Shown: positions 31,101-42,111 of the stretch, piece after piece | Layout: every line of letters begins with the position of its first letter | Position numbering within the stretch: the first letter of the stretch is position 1 | DNA from: Breviolum minutum Mf 1.05b.01 | Taxonomy: Eukaryota; Sar; Dinophyceae; Suessiales; Symbiodiniaceae | DNA length: 64,000 nt | Assembly: GCA_000507305.1 (NCBI GenBank) | Contig: DF239254.1 | Coordinates: 127,455 to 191,454, forward strand | Direction of reading: 5' to 3' | Notes under the pieces: model-generated | What the model was told of the DNA's origin: nothing | The model's input: only the letters and a program-made list of their open reading frames with translations | Database searches by the model: none | Position numbers and translations under genes: made by a program

Positions 31101-34100
31101 CACAAAAGATCACAAAAGTAGACATAGCATTAGATTCAAAATCCGTGTGTTGAGTGTGCTAATTGACATCCGTGAATATCGATCCAAATATCGATCCAAT
31201 CGGAGGCGAGCTTCAAGGCTGCGAAGGAAGCTTTGCAGGCCGAGCCGTTGGGCAACCTCCACACTGTTCCTGACTTTACCAGTGAATTCAGTGAATTCAG
31301 TGACTGGTGCAGTGGTGCAGGAGACGAATCTGAAGTTGCAGGAGTCCATTGACACTCAGGTCCATGGTCTCATCTTGGTCTTCAGTATTGTACGTTATCC
31401 ACACCATCCAGCTGAAAAGAAAAGGACAGGACATGTGATATCAATACACCAACATATACATCAATGAATATCAATGACATGGCAGCATAGGAATGTGTTT
31501 TTTTGGGCCCAGGTCACAGACCTTGCTGGCCAGACTGAGAAGCACTTCGATCAATTGGAGCATACCGTCGAACACAAGGAACACATCCATCACATTACTG
31601 CCCTTTTTTGTCAGTTTTGACGATGATTGTTTCGACAGTGTTTCAGCTGATTCAAATAGAAGCATTGCCCCAACAAACATGCCTCTTTTCCACACCTTGA
31701 CAGGATGAGAAGCTTCACAAAAGGGTTGATGAGTTAACTGGCAAATGCGAGGCTACATTCCAAAGTGTGCAGCTCAACATTTGCTTGTTGCTGTATGCCC
31801 ATTCGGCGAATGTCATTTTCGGGGGATGACTTAGTGTTGGCTCTGCCGTAAGGCATCGCAGAAAGGCTTGAGGCCATGGTGCAGGAAGAGCGAGATAGGC
31901 CTGTGCCAGTCAGCACCACATAGACCCACAGATGTGCATAGAAACAATTGCATGGAAAGGAATGGTAAGTCTAGGGTAACAGATAGGACTAGACAAACAC
32001 ATAGTCTGAACATACCTAAACCAGGTAGGTTTGAGGGCCCAGTTTCTCTCAGAAATGGATTGATTTGTTTGATTTGAAGAACCACCATTCAGAATCCCGC
32101 CATTTTTAGGAGGAACACATAGACCACCTGGAACACTGTATTAAAGACATTTAACTTGATGGCTTTTTGGTCAGCCTTTGTATCGAAAAAAAATCGCAAA
32201 GCCAGGCTGGGTCAGCTGAACCAAGACCTCACGGAAAATCTTATCAAAGCTCGTGCAGACTTGTATGCAAATATCGAGCGTGCTTGAAGCTTAGCAATAA
32301 CTCATTCCCGACGGAATTTTTTGAACGGGAAACAACCTTGAGGTTAGGACCGACTATGAGCAAGATGCGGCGCGTTTGGATTCAGATCTGTCCTCAGTAC
32401 ATAGATACACAAATAATCATAAATACAGAGCTGCTTCAACTGGTCACTTCCATGACTCTAATTTTGGATCGTTGGACCGTTGGTTATCACAAGGACCTTG
32501 CGGATCTTCACATGAAGTACGATGTTACCAAGCAGGAAATCAATTTCTTCCAGTCCAAGCTGAAGGCAAGAAATCAAAATGACATGATGGTCTGGATGTT
32601 TCTCCAATGATTAGGTCGGAAACGATATGACATGACTATTGATGACAACAACACACTGAAACTAATCCTTACACATCCTGACATCTCTGGATAGAAATTA
32701 AATATCATAGCAAGACGCAAGATCCACAAAATAGATGTTGGACCTCTCCAGCGAGTGTTTGAAGCTTTAGTTTATTTGCTTCCTGCCGCAATACTGGTGG
32801 TACAGGACCAGCGGGAGTGGACGGAACGTTGCTTGGCAGAGAGCAGCACGGCGACGCGTGCAGCAGCTCTGGACTCTCAAGTACCTTGGCTCTTGCAGTG
32901 CATGAAACAAAGGATGGAATTTGAAATTCTAATGATATTTTATGGTATGTAGTGATGTTCAGCATTGTTGAGCACTATTTGGTGGAACTTGGTCAGAGAG
33001 AGTGAGGAGTCTAAAATTTATGGTCTGGAGGATTCTGGAGGAATAGAAGTTGATTTCAATCGACGCAGGAGCCAAGTAGCAGAGTGTCAGTTACTGTATC
33101 ATACTCATCCATACTCATCAATTTGTCTTAGGTAGTCTTACAAAGTCTTCTGAAGTCCTGTGACTTAGGAAGGCTTGGCTGCCACAACCAAGATGCTTCA
33201 TGCATTGCGGGATGATGCAGTCACCATCTCAGCTAATATTTGCCATCACCCAGGTGCTGATCTTCACCTGATGCCTGACTGCCAAGGTCAGCTTTCGTGA
33301 AAAGATGGCAAAGTATATTAGCATTCTGCAGCACTCGCTTGGAGCATAGTTTGCCGAAAAAGGATGGAAAATCATCTCACCAAGACTTTGATTTCACCTA
33401 GAGGATCCCTGAACGACTTCACAGTCACTAGATCTTACTACACAAACGACATGAAACGGCACAGGCTGTGACCATGAAAAGCCACCACTCCAAAGGCCCA
33501 GTGACATGGACTGACCTATGACTCGGTTTCAGGTCTGATCAACAAGGCGAAGCCATCAACTCCGTATGGGCCCTCAGAATTCCACCCTCAGCATGGCCAG
33601 CTGATGTCAGTTGCATTTATGATCGTTGTAGACCCTTGTAGCGCCCTTTTATGCATGTTTGAGAACCAGTCTGCCATGTGATCAACTTGCTCAGTTGGAG
33701 ATCAATAGAACTCGAATGCGTGCGGAACTAGATGCTTTGGTTGCCGACCACAAGGTTCGGATAGGGTCTATCCTTGCATTGAAGGTTGCCTCTTTTTTTT
33801 CTCCCAATTTTCTGACTTCATTATATAACTCGCCTGGATGGGCACAGGCTTACACCACTGACATGGACGATTGGGCAGATGATGTGCGTGTGAAGGCATT
33901 GGCCACCTTCCAGCACTGCAACACTGAAAAATTCTTGCAACATCAGTGGCCTAGCCTTTTGGATCATTCGTGTTCACTTTTCAACTAATTGAGTTGGTAG
34001 GTAAGTCAATGCCAGTAATGTAAGTCATATGTTTGTTATTCATACAATTTAGAAGTGGGACATGACGGGCTTGGCTTTGATGGGTGCGACTAGGTGGAGC

Positions 34101-36100
34101 GCCTCTTCAGGGCCTTGGAGCCTACCCAGGTCTGCGAAACGAGTGTTTGCTTCATGAATTGATAATAGAATAGAATCATAATGGAATCATCATATATGAT
34201 TATATATGATAATTAAGGATAGTTAAGGAAATACATGTATTATATAAATGTGTCCAGTAATTCCAAATCAACGTTTCGAAAATGAATTGATGACAGAAAC
34301 AAATGCTACAAAGATCGTGTCAACGGCTCTTATAGTTTTTCATAGCAGTGGTTCCTGTGAACTGTGTTCCAAGGTGGAATGGCGCATTGAAAAATGTGTA
34401 CAAAAAGCGAAGGCCTGCTTCCCATGCCTGGAAGGATTGATGGATATTGATGGAATCTTGGGATGAGTTCTTTTCGTTTGACAGGAGCTAAGAAAACCTT
34501 TGGCTGTGAAATCGCCACCCTTTGGAATCAGAGGCGGTGAAATCTGAACTTTGTGAAGGATGAAGCAAGATGCCAATTTGATGCCAGGTATTCGTGAAGG
34601 CCACTTGGAGTTTTTCCCAGATGGCCATAACAACTCACCTGATGGCAAGGCTGGTGCTGTTGCAGCAACCTCCATCCCCTGTGCACCTTGCTTATGAAGA
34701 AACTATGACCGTCATCGGCATGTGGTCAGACTTTGTAGGCATGCTTGCGACTATTCCTCCCACCACAGGCCTGGTTTCTTGAAACATCGATCAGTGAATT
34801 GCATACAAATCAACACGATTGTCAGACCGTAATGGGAGGCTCATATACGATACCAGTGCTGGGTTGGAAAAAGTTCAGATGGGCCTCGAGAGTTTCAGTC
34901 TCAGGGTCGAACAGAGTGACATAGTGCAACTTCAGCCCTCCAAATTCCAACAGCCCAAATTGTGAGGCGCACTCCAGGGGACAACCTTTCAGTTGACATG
35001 TACCTCGCAGACTGGGAGGATGTAAATTTGAGCTGTTCCTCTGTAGATCCCACGGCGTGACTTCTAGGTTTGCTTCCGCAGTCAGAGTCTTTGCAGGAAC
35101 AAGTCACAGATGATGGTGCGATGCCAGTCGTTCTGGAGGCAGTTGACCTCTTTTTGGGTTTGCCATGAATCAATCCCGCGATGTGACGACGGCCAGTATA
35201 GATTCCCCCAACTTGCAGCAAAATGGATTCAAAATGGTATAAGCAAAGCATTACCAAGACTTAATTTGTTGCAACAGAATTTGCTTAACTTTGACTTACC
35301 CGCGATAGGTCTTGCGTGACTACAACAACGACGATGCGTCAAAGCCTTTTAGGATGCTGGTGCTTGCTTAATTGGCATTCAACATCCATAATTTGAGCGG
35401 AAGTTCCAGAGGACTTTCGACTCCATGCTCCATTTTGGGTAAAAATTTCAAGGTCGCTCTCCAGAGAAATTCGGGTTAACAGCTCGTGAGCTAAAGGCAG
35501 GGACATGGGAGTGTCAAGGTGGAACTTTGCTGTCAGCCTTGGGATGTGTGTTTAGGTCTACCTGGGATGTCTTCTGGCCCCAGCCAGAATTTGATGCATG
35601 GTAGGAAGGCCGTGTGAAGTGTAGCGCATTTGCTGCGAGTGAATGCCTGTTTGGCGAATGACCTGGCTACATGCAGAGTGGTAGCATGGATGCTGGTGGA
35701 AAGGAAAGGTTTCACCTTTGGCTTCAATGCTTTGAATGCAAAAGCACGGAGCAGAAAGAGGCCGCACGTGTCGAATCTGAGCAGAAAAATGGCCACATCC
35801 ACAATGACGGCGGATATTGGATGGTGCCAACACTTGCACACATGAATAGCAATCAAAGACTGTGCTGTGCCTCGGCCCCAGAGGATCCCAGAGGATCACC
35901 ATCATCCCACAAATGGAAAAGTGAAGAAAAGCTGACAAGATCCATGAAGAAACCTTGCCATAGAATAAACTCTAGGAAGACAGAGGCAGCACGTGCATTG
36001 GATTCGAGCGAAACACATCTCAGTCGTCGCTTATTTGGATTATTTCGCAAGATTTGCCAAGTATACAACAGGAATTAATAAGGAATGACACACATAGGTG
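28149..36100 (+). CDS. Multi-exon coiled-coil protein, 5' and middle exons
   Basis: More than twenty short exons encode charged heptad-like helices. Examples: 28149-28200 (DQIEELEDANDKLSR), 28310-28380 (RVERRLAELE), 29078-29130 (LKEDDAGILKELD), 29437-29510 (FEEILEQLDAFARRVDE), 29590-29665 (LDKLKEEDARLDAEA), 29865-29960 (LEAQLEELRRLEFEKA), 30318-30360 (VELLKEDLTKAVS), 30442-30500 (EIADLTGKFKNVG), 31208-31300 (FKAAKEALQAEPLG), 31513-31590 (DLAGQTEKHFDQLEH), 31705-31780 (EKLHKRVDELTGKCEA), 32190-32285 (RLGQLNQDLTENLIKA), 32488-32565 (LADLHMKYDVTKQEI) and 33680-33750 (QLEINRTRMRAELDAL). Units of the form DLTGK/ELTGK/DLAGQ followed by an aromatic helix recur, suggesting internal duplication. The function is unknown; such proteins are often cytoskeletal or centrosomal. 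The left end is not defined. Gaps such as 32965-33650 and 34790-35700 show only isolated possible exons. Confidence 0.55.
28832..28854. repeat. TA dinucleotide microsatellite
   Basis: A run of (TA)n about 23 bases long inside an intron of the coiled-coil gene, followed by atcatcttgt, one copy of the decamer word also seen near 1.2 kb. Confidence 0.9.
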
Positions 36101-36405
36101 GGAAATGCCAAATTTGTCAAGTTTGATAGGACTGACTCATAGCAGATCCGAATATCACCAATCAATGAGACATGAAAATAGGTGGATAGTACGCAGGCTT
36201 GAGCTACATGGATGGAGCCAACTGCTGGTGCTTTGCCTTACACAGGGTTGCACGCCTCACCAAAGCACAGGTCCAAATGGGTTTGCACGCCTACGTCTTG
36301 GAAGTGTCTGGGTTGCCTGAAAATTGCCAGTGTATCAATTTGTAGAGTCAATATCAGAATTCTACAGACACTTTTGCCAAGCTGAGGTATAAAGGTTGCA
36401 GCTAC

Positions 36406-37497
36406 ATGCATCGCTTGACTTTTGCAATTCTGGCTCCTGAGTTGATGTGCCGCAGAAAAAGATGGCAGACGTTAGCAAGGGTCTCCCGTCAATCCAACCT
36501 GACAGATTTGGATCCTCGCTTTGCGCAAGTGGATGATGACCCACGAAGTTTCCAGGGATCTCCCGTGGGAAAAGCCCAAAGAGCAGCCTTGGGAGAACGA
36601 GGTTTGTCTGGCCGGAATAGTGCATCCTTTGATCCCAAATCGACTTTGGTACGTCCATCCATGAGAATCTCAGTTGGTTCAAGAATAAAGTACAACAAGG
36701 AATTGAGACATGATGACGTCGTAATTGTTCCAGACTTTTTTTGTGCAGAAGACGACTGGCAAGTTTATTATGATTTGATCCAGGAGATGCGCGAGTTGCA
36801 GGAAAAGAACACTCATGATTCGCAGTGGAAGTCTTGGCATGAAGGGGCTCATTTGTTGAGCCCAAATCCAGAAGGTTCCAAGACATATCAGGCGATAGTG
36901 AAGCGAATGTGTGAGTATTTCTCTATAGCACCTGGGACGCGGGGAACACGATTCAATTGGTACAGAGACGGTAGTGACTGGAAGCCTTTTCACCATGATT
37001 CTGCGGCCTTCAACATCAAGAGGGCTCGAAATCAGAACTGCACAGTAGGAATTTCATTTGGAGCCTCCCGAGAACTGGCGTTTAGACACGCAAAAAGTGA
37101 AGAATTGGTTTATTTCCCCCAGACTAATGGTATGCTTTTTTTCTTTGGCAGAGATGTCAACATCCGCTGGCAACATGGGATCAATGCCTTGCCGGAATCC
37201 GAGCAAGATGGTAAGGGCCGGATTTCCATCATCCTATGGGGCAAAGCTGCAAAAGTCATCGAAGAATCTGATTCTCCTGCAATGTTGGTAGATGAAGATC
37301 GACAAGGAAAGCACCGTATTCGAAGTAGGACTCCGTGCCGTGACTTCCTTCGTGGGAATTGTAGATATGGGGACAAATGCAAATTTGCTCACGTAGCAGC
37401 TGGTGCTGCTGGGGAAACAGGAGCAGCTTGCCAAAATAAGTCCGCTGATCCTTGCCATGCTGCATGCTGGATTTCAGAACACCATGACATAGAATAA
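36406..37497 (+). CDS. Intronless 2-oxoglutarate/Fe(II) dioxygenase (AlkB-like) with C-terminal CCCH zinc finger
   Basis: Starts at ATG 36406, 363 residues, no introns. The core (about residues 100-285) has the jelly-roll iron ligands H196-x-D198 (FHHDSAAF) and H257 (WQHGIN), and R272 (GKGRISIILWG) positioned to bind 2-oxoglutarate. The N-x-Y-x-D-G...W-x-x-x-H-x-D spacing (FNWYRDGSDWKPFHHD) is typical of AlkB-type nucleic-acid or protein demethylases. At residues 311-329 there is a C-x7-C-x5-C-x3-H finger (C311, C319, C325, H329), a class that often binds RNA. The combination suggests a hydroxylase/demethylase directed to RNA, but the substrate is inferred. The first 100 residues are basic and of unknown role; a later ATG (Met14 or Met86) could also be used. 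Coiled-coil exons lie on both sides on the same strand, so it is probably a retrogene nested in an intron. Sequence at 36371-36381 (cttttgccaag) is at best a very weak spliced-leader relict. Confidence 0.85.
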   Translation: MHRLTFAILAPELMCRRKRWQTLARVSRQSNLTDLDPRFAQVDDDPRSFQGSPVGKAQRAALGERGLSGRNSASFDPKSTLVRPSMRISVGSRIKYNKELRHDDVVIVPDFFCAEDDWQVYYDLIQEMRELQEKNTHDSQWKSWHEGAHLLSPNPEGSKTYQAIVKRMCEYFSIAPGTRGTRFNWYRDGSDWKPFHHDSAAFNIKRARNQNCTVGISFGASRELAFRHAKSEELVYFPQTNGMLFFFGRDVNIRWQHGINALPESEQDGKGRISIILWGKAAKVIEESDSPAMLVDEDRQGKHRIRSRTPCRDFLRGNCRYGDKCKFAHVAAGAAGETGAACQNKSADPCHAACWISEHHDIE

Positions 37498-37839
37498 ATG
37501 AATCGATATAGATATGTCATGATGCCCGGGTCTACCCAGATTTGCAGGAATGATCATGTTTGTACTCACTCATCTACCATTGCAAAGGCAGCCAATGTTG
37601 GTGTTTGATCGATTGAATTTTCACATTTTGGACATCAAGGATTCAGGGACCACTCTGAATGTTGCAAATGCCAAGCATGACCGACAGAACGCCTGAAGAG
37701 CTTGAATAGCCTCTTTGTGCATTATTCTGCTAAGACAGGCGCATTGACTACATCGAAGGAACGACAACAAGTAGTGTTATCATTCTACTTCCAGGCATAG
37801 GATATGCCAGAAAGAAGGGCATTGTGAAAATTGATTTCA

Positions 37840-39114
37840 GATAATGCTCCCTTGTTGGAAGTTAAGCCATACAGAGTACAGAGTCGTTTTGATGGATGGG
37901 GTTAATAGAGCTGCTGCAATACTCCGGTCAAAGGAGCGACTGTTGATGCAGCAAATTTCTGCTTCCACCCATGACTCGCGACTACGCAATCTACTCTTTG
38001 ATGTGTTTTCTGGATTTGTTTGCTGCAGGAGTCTGACTTCTTTACAGCTGAAATCGACGTGCCTCATTTGCCAGATGCTGTTTCAGATGTTGGATGTGGA
38101 TGCATTTAATATCATTCAACAAATCAAAACAAGAAATTATCACAATCAGATGCATTTACTGGCGGCATTACCGGCCCACAAAACGAAGATTGTTTGCCCT
38201 GGAAAACATGGTGGGGTGGGGTAGAGGGGATGTGTGACCCAAGAAGTTGGAAAAAGAAAGACGGCTAAAATCGGGGAGTTCGCAGCTTCTTTGGGTCCAA
38301 AAGACTTTGTATGCAAATTCTTGCAAATCATTAAAGACGTGCTGATTTGAAACGTCATTTTGAAATCAAAAACGGTATTGCCCCCGTAGCGAGGCAGGCA
38401 TTGTGTGAACAACCGTGGGACTTTTTTGTGAATTCTGAGGCTTCCCAAGGCTTCCTTGGTCTCAAGTTGAAAGAGGTTGGGTAATTGCTGGTGTTGCACT
38501 TGACAAATGGGCACGTAGAGATGTAGACATCCATCGAAGACTCTTGAATTTTCCAGGAATCCCTGCATGTAGTTACCAGCTGTGAGCATCCATATTCCAT
38601 AGATTCTTGATGTCTTGTTGCTAAAATACATCTTTAAAAACTCATGCACCAAGGGCTGTTTCTGGAATGTGCCACACGGATGCAGGATGGGGTTACTGTA
38701 GCATCGGTCACAATCTCAGAGATTAATTTTTGCAGCTCAAAACTTCGGGAAATTCTGAAATTTGTTGAACGTGCTTTCCTATTCAAGGTTGAGCAAGGCG
38801 GGTTGATGGACCAGTGGAATGCTAAACATTCCCCACAAATCACTCCCGGAGCAGAAATCCGTGCGGTCAACGGCAGCTGGAACCCACTACAGATGTTGGA
38901 GGAGAGGGATGCCAAATCTCACACAATCTGAATATATATGAATCATCCAGGCACTGAAGATGCGTTTCTGAATTTCCTTTTTGTGTTGTATACGCAGGAG
39001 CTGCGTCATGCCAAGCCTTTGAAGTTTGATATTTGGAAACCTCGGTCAAAGAGAGCTGAGGTTTCTTTGGCGAACGATTCCGTTTCCGTCTTCCTAAACT
39101 TGACCACAGATTGA
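37840..39114 (+). CDS. Exons with a PDZ-like module
   Basis: An exon ending at 38901 reads VASVTISEINFCSS, then ERAFLFKVEQGGLMDQW, then PGAEIRAVNGSWNPLQMLE. The F-x-V...G-G...P-G-x-x-I-x-x-V-N-G order matches the beta2-beta3 and beta4 region of a PDZ domain, a binder of protein C-termini. It ends at a GA donor (gag|gagagg). The next exon begins cag|gagctg at 38998, so AGGAG is shared; it continues ELRHAKPLKFDIWKP, the last PDZ strand, and stops at TGA 39112-39114. A coiled-coil-like piece (RSKERLLMQQIS) near 37925 may belong to the same gene. The start is not defined. It could be the C-terminus of the preceding coiled-coil gene. Confidence 0.55.
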
Positions 39115-39557
39115 ATCAAATATCATAAGGAATGACAGTCATCCAGTTTCTATTCCTGCGGGTGGGGGAAAGAAGTGAACAGTTGATGTTGTGGGCGCTT
39201 CACAGACTGGATTCAGCAACTGAACTGGTTGTGTGCATTCTTGTAAGACAGACTAGCTGCACAACAGTCATACAACCAACGCAACGTGAAACATAGAACT
39301 GATTTGGGGAACACAACAAAAGTTGAACATAATCAAATTGTTTTACTGAAGTATTCTCATGACGATCGATATTGGACTGATAAACCATGGGCTTGCACAT
39401 TGCAAGGTCTTTCCTTTTGCTTGGGCAGACACTTGCGACAAAGGTTGAAGCAAATGATCGACACGCCCTTGGTGCGGAGCCAATCTTGTATTTGGGCTGC
39501 ATGACAATCCATTAGTAAACCAACACGAATCACTCATGAGTCCACAACACCCTGCTA

Positions 39558-41185
39558 ATGAATGTCATGCAATTTGCCGAAGCTGAAGGCCTGTTGGATT
39601 TTGATCCAAATGATAGAAGTGGTGCCAAGGTTGCTACAGCAGCGCATCAGTTTGGAGGAGAAAAGAAGAGATCAAGCCATTGAGCAATTGACCACTTTCA
39701 TGACAGACGCCATCAACACGGTTTCCAATCGCATGGAAGAGCCTTGACTTCAGCTCACCGAAACTTTTTGAATCTTTTTGAATTATGTAAGATGACGTGA
39801 ATGTATATTGAGGTAATGCAGGGAAGGTATAAGCCATTCAGAGCTCCCTCAAATCAATACGAGGCCATGTTCAATTCAGGCACCTCTCTCAAAAGATTGA
39901 ACGAGAGTCACACATCATTGCGGACCACTGCAAGATTTTGGTATCGGTGCCCATCATTGCTCATTGATGATCATAGATTCTCCTGCCTTCAAGCATGTTT
40001 TTGACTGGTGATGCATGTTGACTCATCTGATTCTTGGGTGTTTGCTGGTTGACCAAGGAATTGGCTTTGACCCACTCCAAGAGCCAGCAGCAACAAGACG
40101 ATGCCATGCAGCGCGTGCAGGCAATGAACGAGACAGTTTCAGGCATGCGAGAATCTGAACGTGCGCAGATCCTCCAGTTAAAGCGACTGGAAGAGATCCA
40201 AAGCATTGCCACGAAGCAAATCTCACATGTCGAAACAGAGCAGCAACGATTGCTGAACCAACTCACTAAATTATCCTCAGAGACAAAGATGACCAAGACC
40301 TGCATCGGTCAACTCAGTGAAGCCATCCGTGGAATTGTTGAAGATGTCAGTTCCTTGGATCATTTGTGCAAACCAAAGTTGCCCAGTCTTCCCTGGGAAG
40401 ATGACTCAACAAACACCTGTGATGCAGACATGAATCCTAATACTCCTGTTGCTCCAACTCCCTCTGACCAGACCATCATATTGCCGCGGGCTGAAAGTGA
40501 ATCTATTGCTGATAGCCATGTGCCACATGTGATCGCTGATCAGAAGAGGTGTCAGCCCAAAGTGGAGGTGGTGAAAACTCAGTGGCCTCAGGTGAGACAC
40601 ACTTCACCTGTCCCACCTATCCCATTCCGTTCTTTGCAGAATCTCTCAGCAAACTATTCTGAGAAGCCTCCGATCATTGCAGCCAATTTTTTTCCTCGGA
40701 ACGACGGCCCACAAGATCGAGTGGTTGAGGCTTCCATGGTATCTCCAAGAATGCCTGTATCTCAACCAGTCAGTTGGACTATGTCCACTCCAAGACTGAC
40801 AATGGCTCCATCCACGTCGATGTCGCCCATGACTTCGCCTCGTTTTGTGCCTTCTCCACAACGTTCTCCCAGAGTTGCTTTGAGCCCAGGACCCACAGGA
40901 CCCACAGGTTCTCACGCCCCACCAGCAACGCATCAGATTAAAGCCTGGCAAATGAGACCTTTAGCCTTGAGACAACCAGAAGTTTCGAGGCCTCAGAGTC
41001 AAACAAGCCAAGGAATGAATACTACAAACTCAGCATATGCAAGCCCAAGAGAGGCATTGCAAGATAGCTCCAACTTAAACTCAAAGTTAATGACACCAAG
41101 ACTGGAGAAATCACTCCCTGCCACAGAGAGATCCCGTCGTGTCACTTCTCCAACTCGGAATGACGCAATGGTCAAGTGTGGTTGA
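39558..41185 (+). CDS. Coiled-coil protein with Ser/Pro-rich tail (terminal exons)
   Basis: A coil piece at about 39640-39747 (EEKRRDQAIEQLTTFM) precedes a long terminal exon whose frame is open from about 40034 to TGA 41183-41185. Residues encoded at about 40060-40370 form a long coiled coil (QRVQAMNETVSGMRESER, LKRLEEIQSIATKQI, ETEQQRLLNQLTKLS). The remaining 260 residues are disordered and rich in Ser, Pro and Thr, with repeated S-P-R motifs (VSPRM, TSPRF, SPRVAL, ASPRE, TPRLEK) that could be proline-directed phosphorylation sites. An ATG at 39558 (MNVMQFAEAEGLLDF) might start a separate gene. The cellular role is unknown; long coil plus SPR tail is common in cytoskeleton-associated proteins. 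Confidence 0.6.
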
Positions 41186-41399
41186 ATTCAGTTCCCAATC
41201 GTGCATGAATGCCATTAATGCAGCAAGACAAACTCGGTGCGTTTTGAAGACAAGACTGCCAAATGGTGTCGCCTTTGTCGCCGGTGTGAGTGTTTGTTGA
41301 AGAAAGTACTTGGATGATCTTGGATCTTGGATGTGCTTCACAATGCTTCACCGCTTCGTCCATCACATGGAAGTGTTCCTTCTATGTGTGTTTCAGGCT

Positions 41400-41970
41400 C
41401 CAAGTGTGCCCGTATTGCATTGCTTGACAACAGATTTGGACATGAACCTGACGAACCTTATGAAATTGACACTCCCGTAAACAAGTTGCCTCACATTAGT
41501 TTGAGTTTTGTTTGTAAAGAAGTTCAACACGAAGCGCGAGTGAAAGCAGCTCATTTCTATGAAGTCTTGCAGGGCATTGCAAGCAAGTGGCCCAGTAGGA
41601 TTGGTTGACACTGACACCTCAGAGCCGGCTACGTTCGCAGCTTTTTATTCTTGTCTTTGCTACTTGTTCATGGCGCTCGAAGCTATGCTTCGTTTGTTGC
41701 TACTTGGATTTGCAATTTGCTGTGATGATTGTGTGGAATTCTTGATGATTGTTGACATGTCTTTTCTCAAAGAACTTGACATGTTGGACCTGAAGGTGCT
41801 TGCATTCATGAGCAACTTGACGGCAAATTCTGCACTTGAAACTTGGCAGCAGCCTTGCCACTGGACACGACTTGTTTGAGGCAGCCGTGAAGACATACCC
41901 CTTCGAGCCGTCAAGCACGGAGCCAAGTTTTTGTTGGTTCGAATCACAGCCGTCAAGAGATGTGATTCAG
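41400..41970 (+). CDS. Exons of unknown protein upstream of the TerD gene
   Basis: An exon ending at 41970 (donor cag|gtatgg) reads LFEAAVKTYPFEPSS then CWFESQPSRDVIQ and looks coding. A second stretch at 41530-41600 (ARVKAAHFYEVLQGIASKW) may be another exon. They could be the 5' end of the TerD gene, but the reading phase of the next firm exon does not match a direct join, so an exon between them would be needed. Confidence 0.35.
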
Positions 41971-42111
41971 GTATGGAGTTGCCGTGCCCTTGCCACAGTT
42001 CTTTTGTAAGATGGATCGTTGAGGGATCTGATTTATAGATTCCGTTTATAAATGATGGATTCTTGTGGATTCTTCCACCCCGCTGAAACGTGCCATTGTC
42101 TTTCACAAAGG

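Noticed and set aside
36371..36381. cttttgccaag as a spliced-leader relict upstream of the dioxygenase
   Set aside because: Needs two deleted bases to align; too weak to claim.
41925..41950. ggttcgaatcac, resembling a tRNA T-loop
   Set aside because: No acceptor stem, D-arm or anticodon arm can be built around it, and the stretch reads as a coding exon (CWFESQPSRD).
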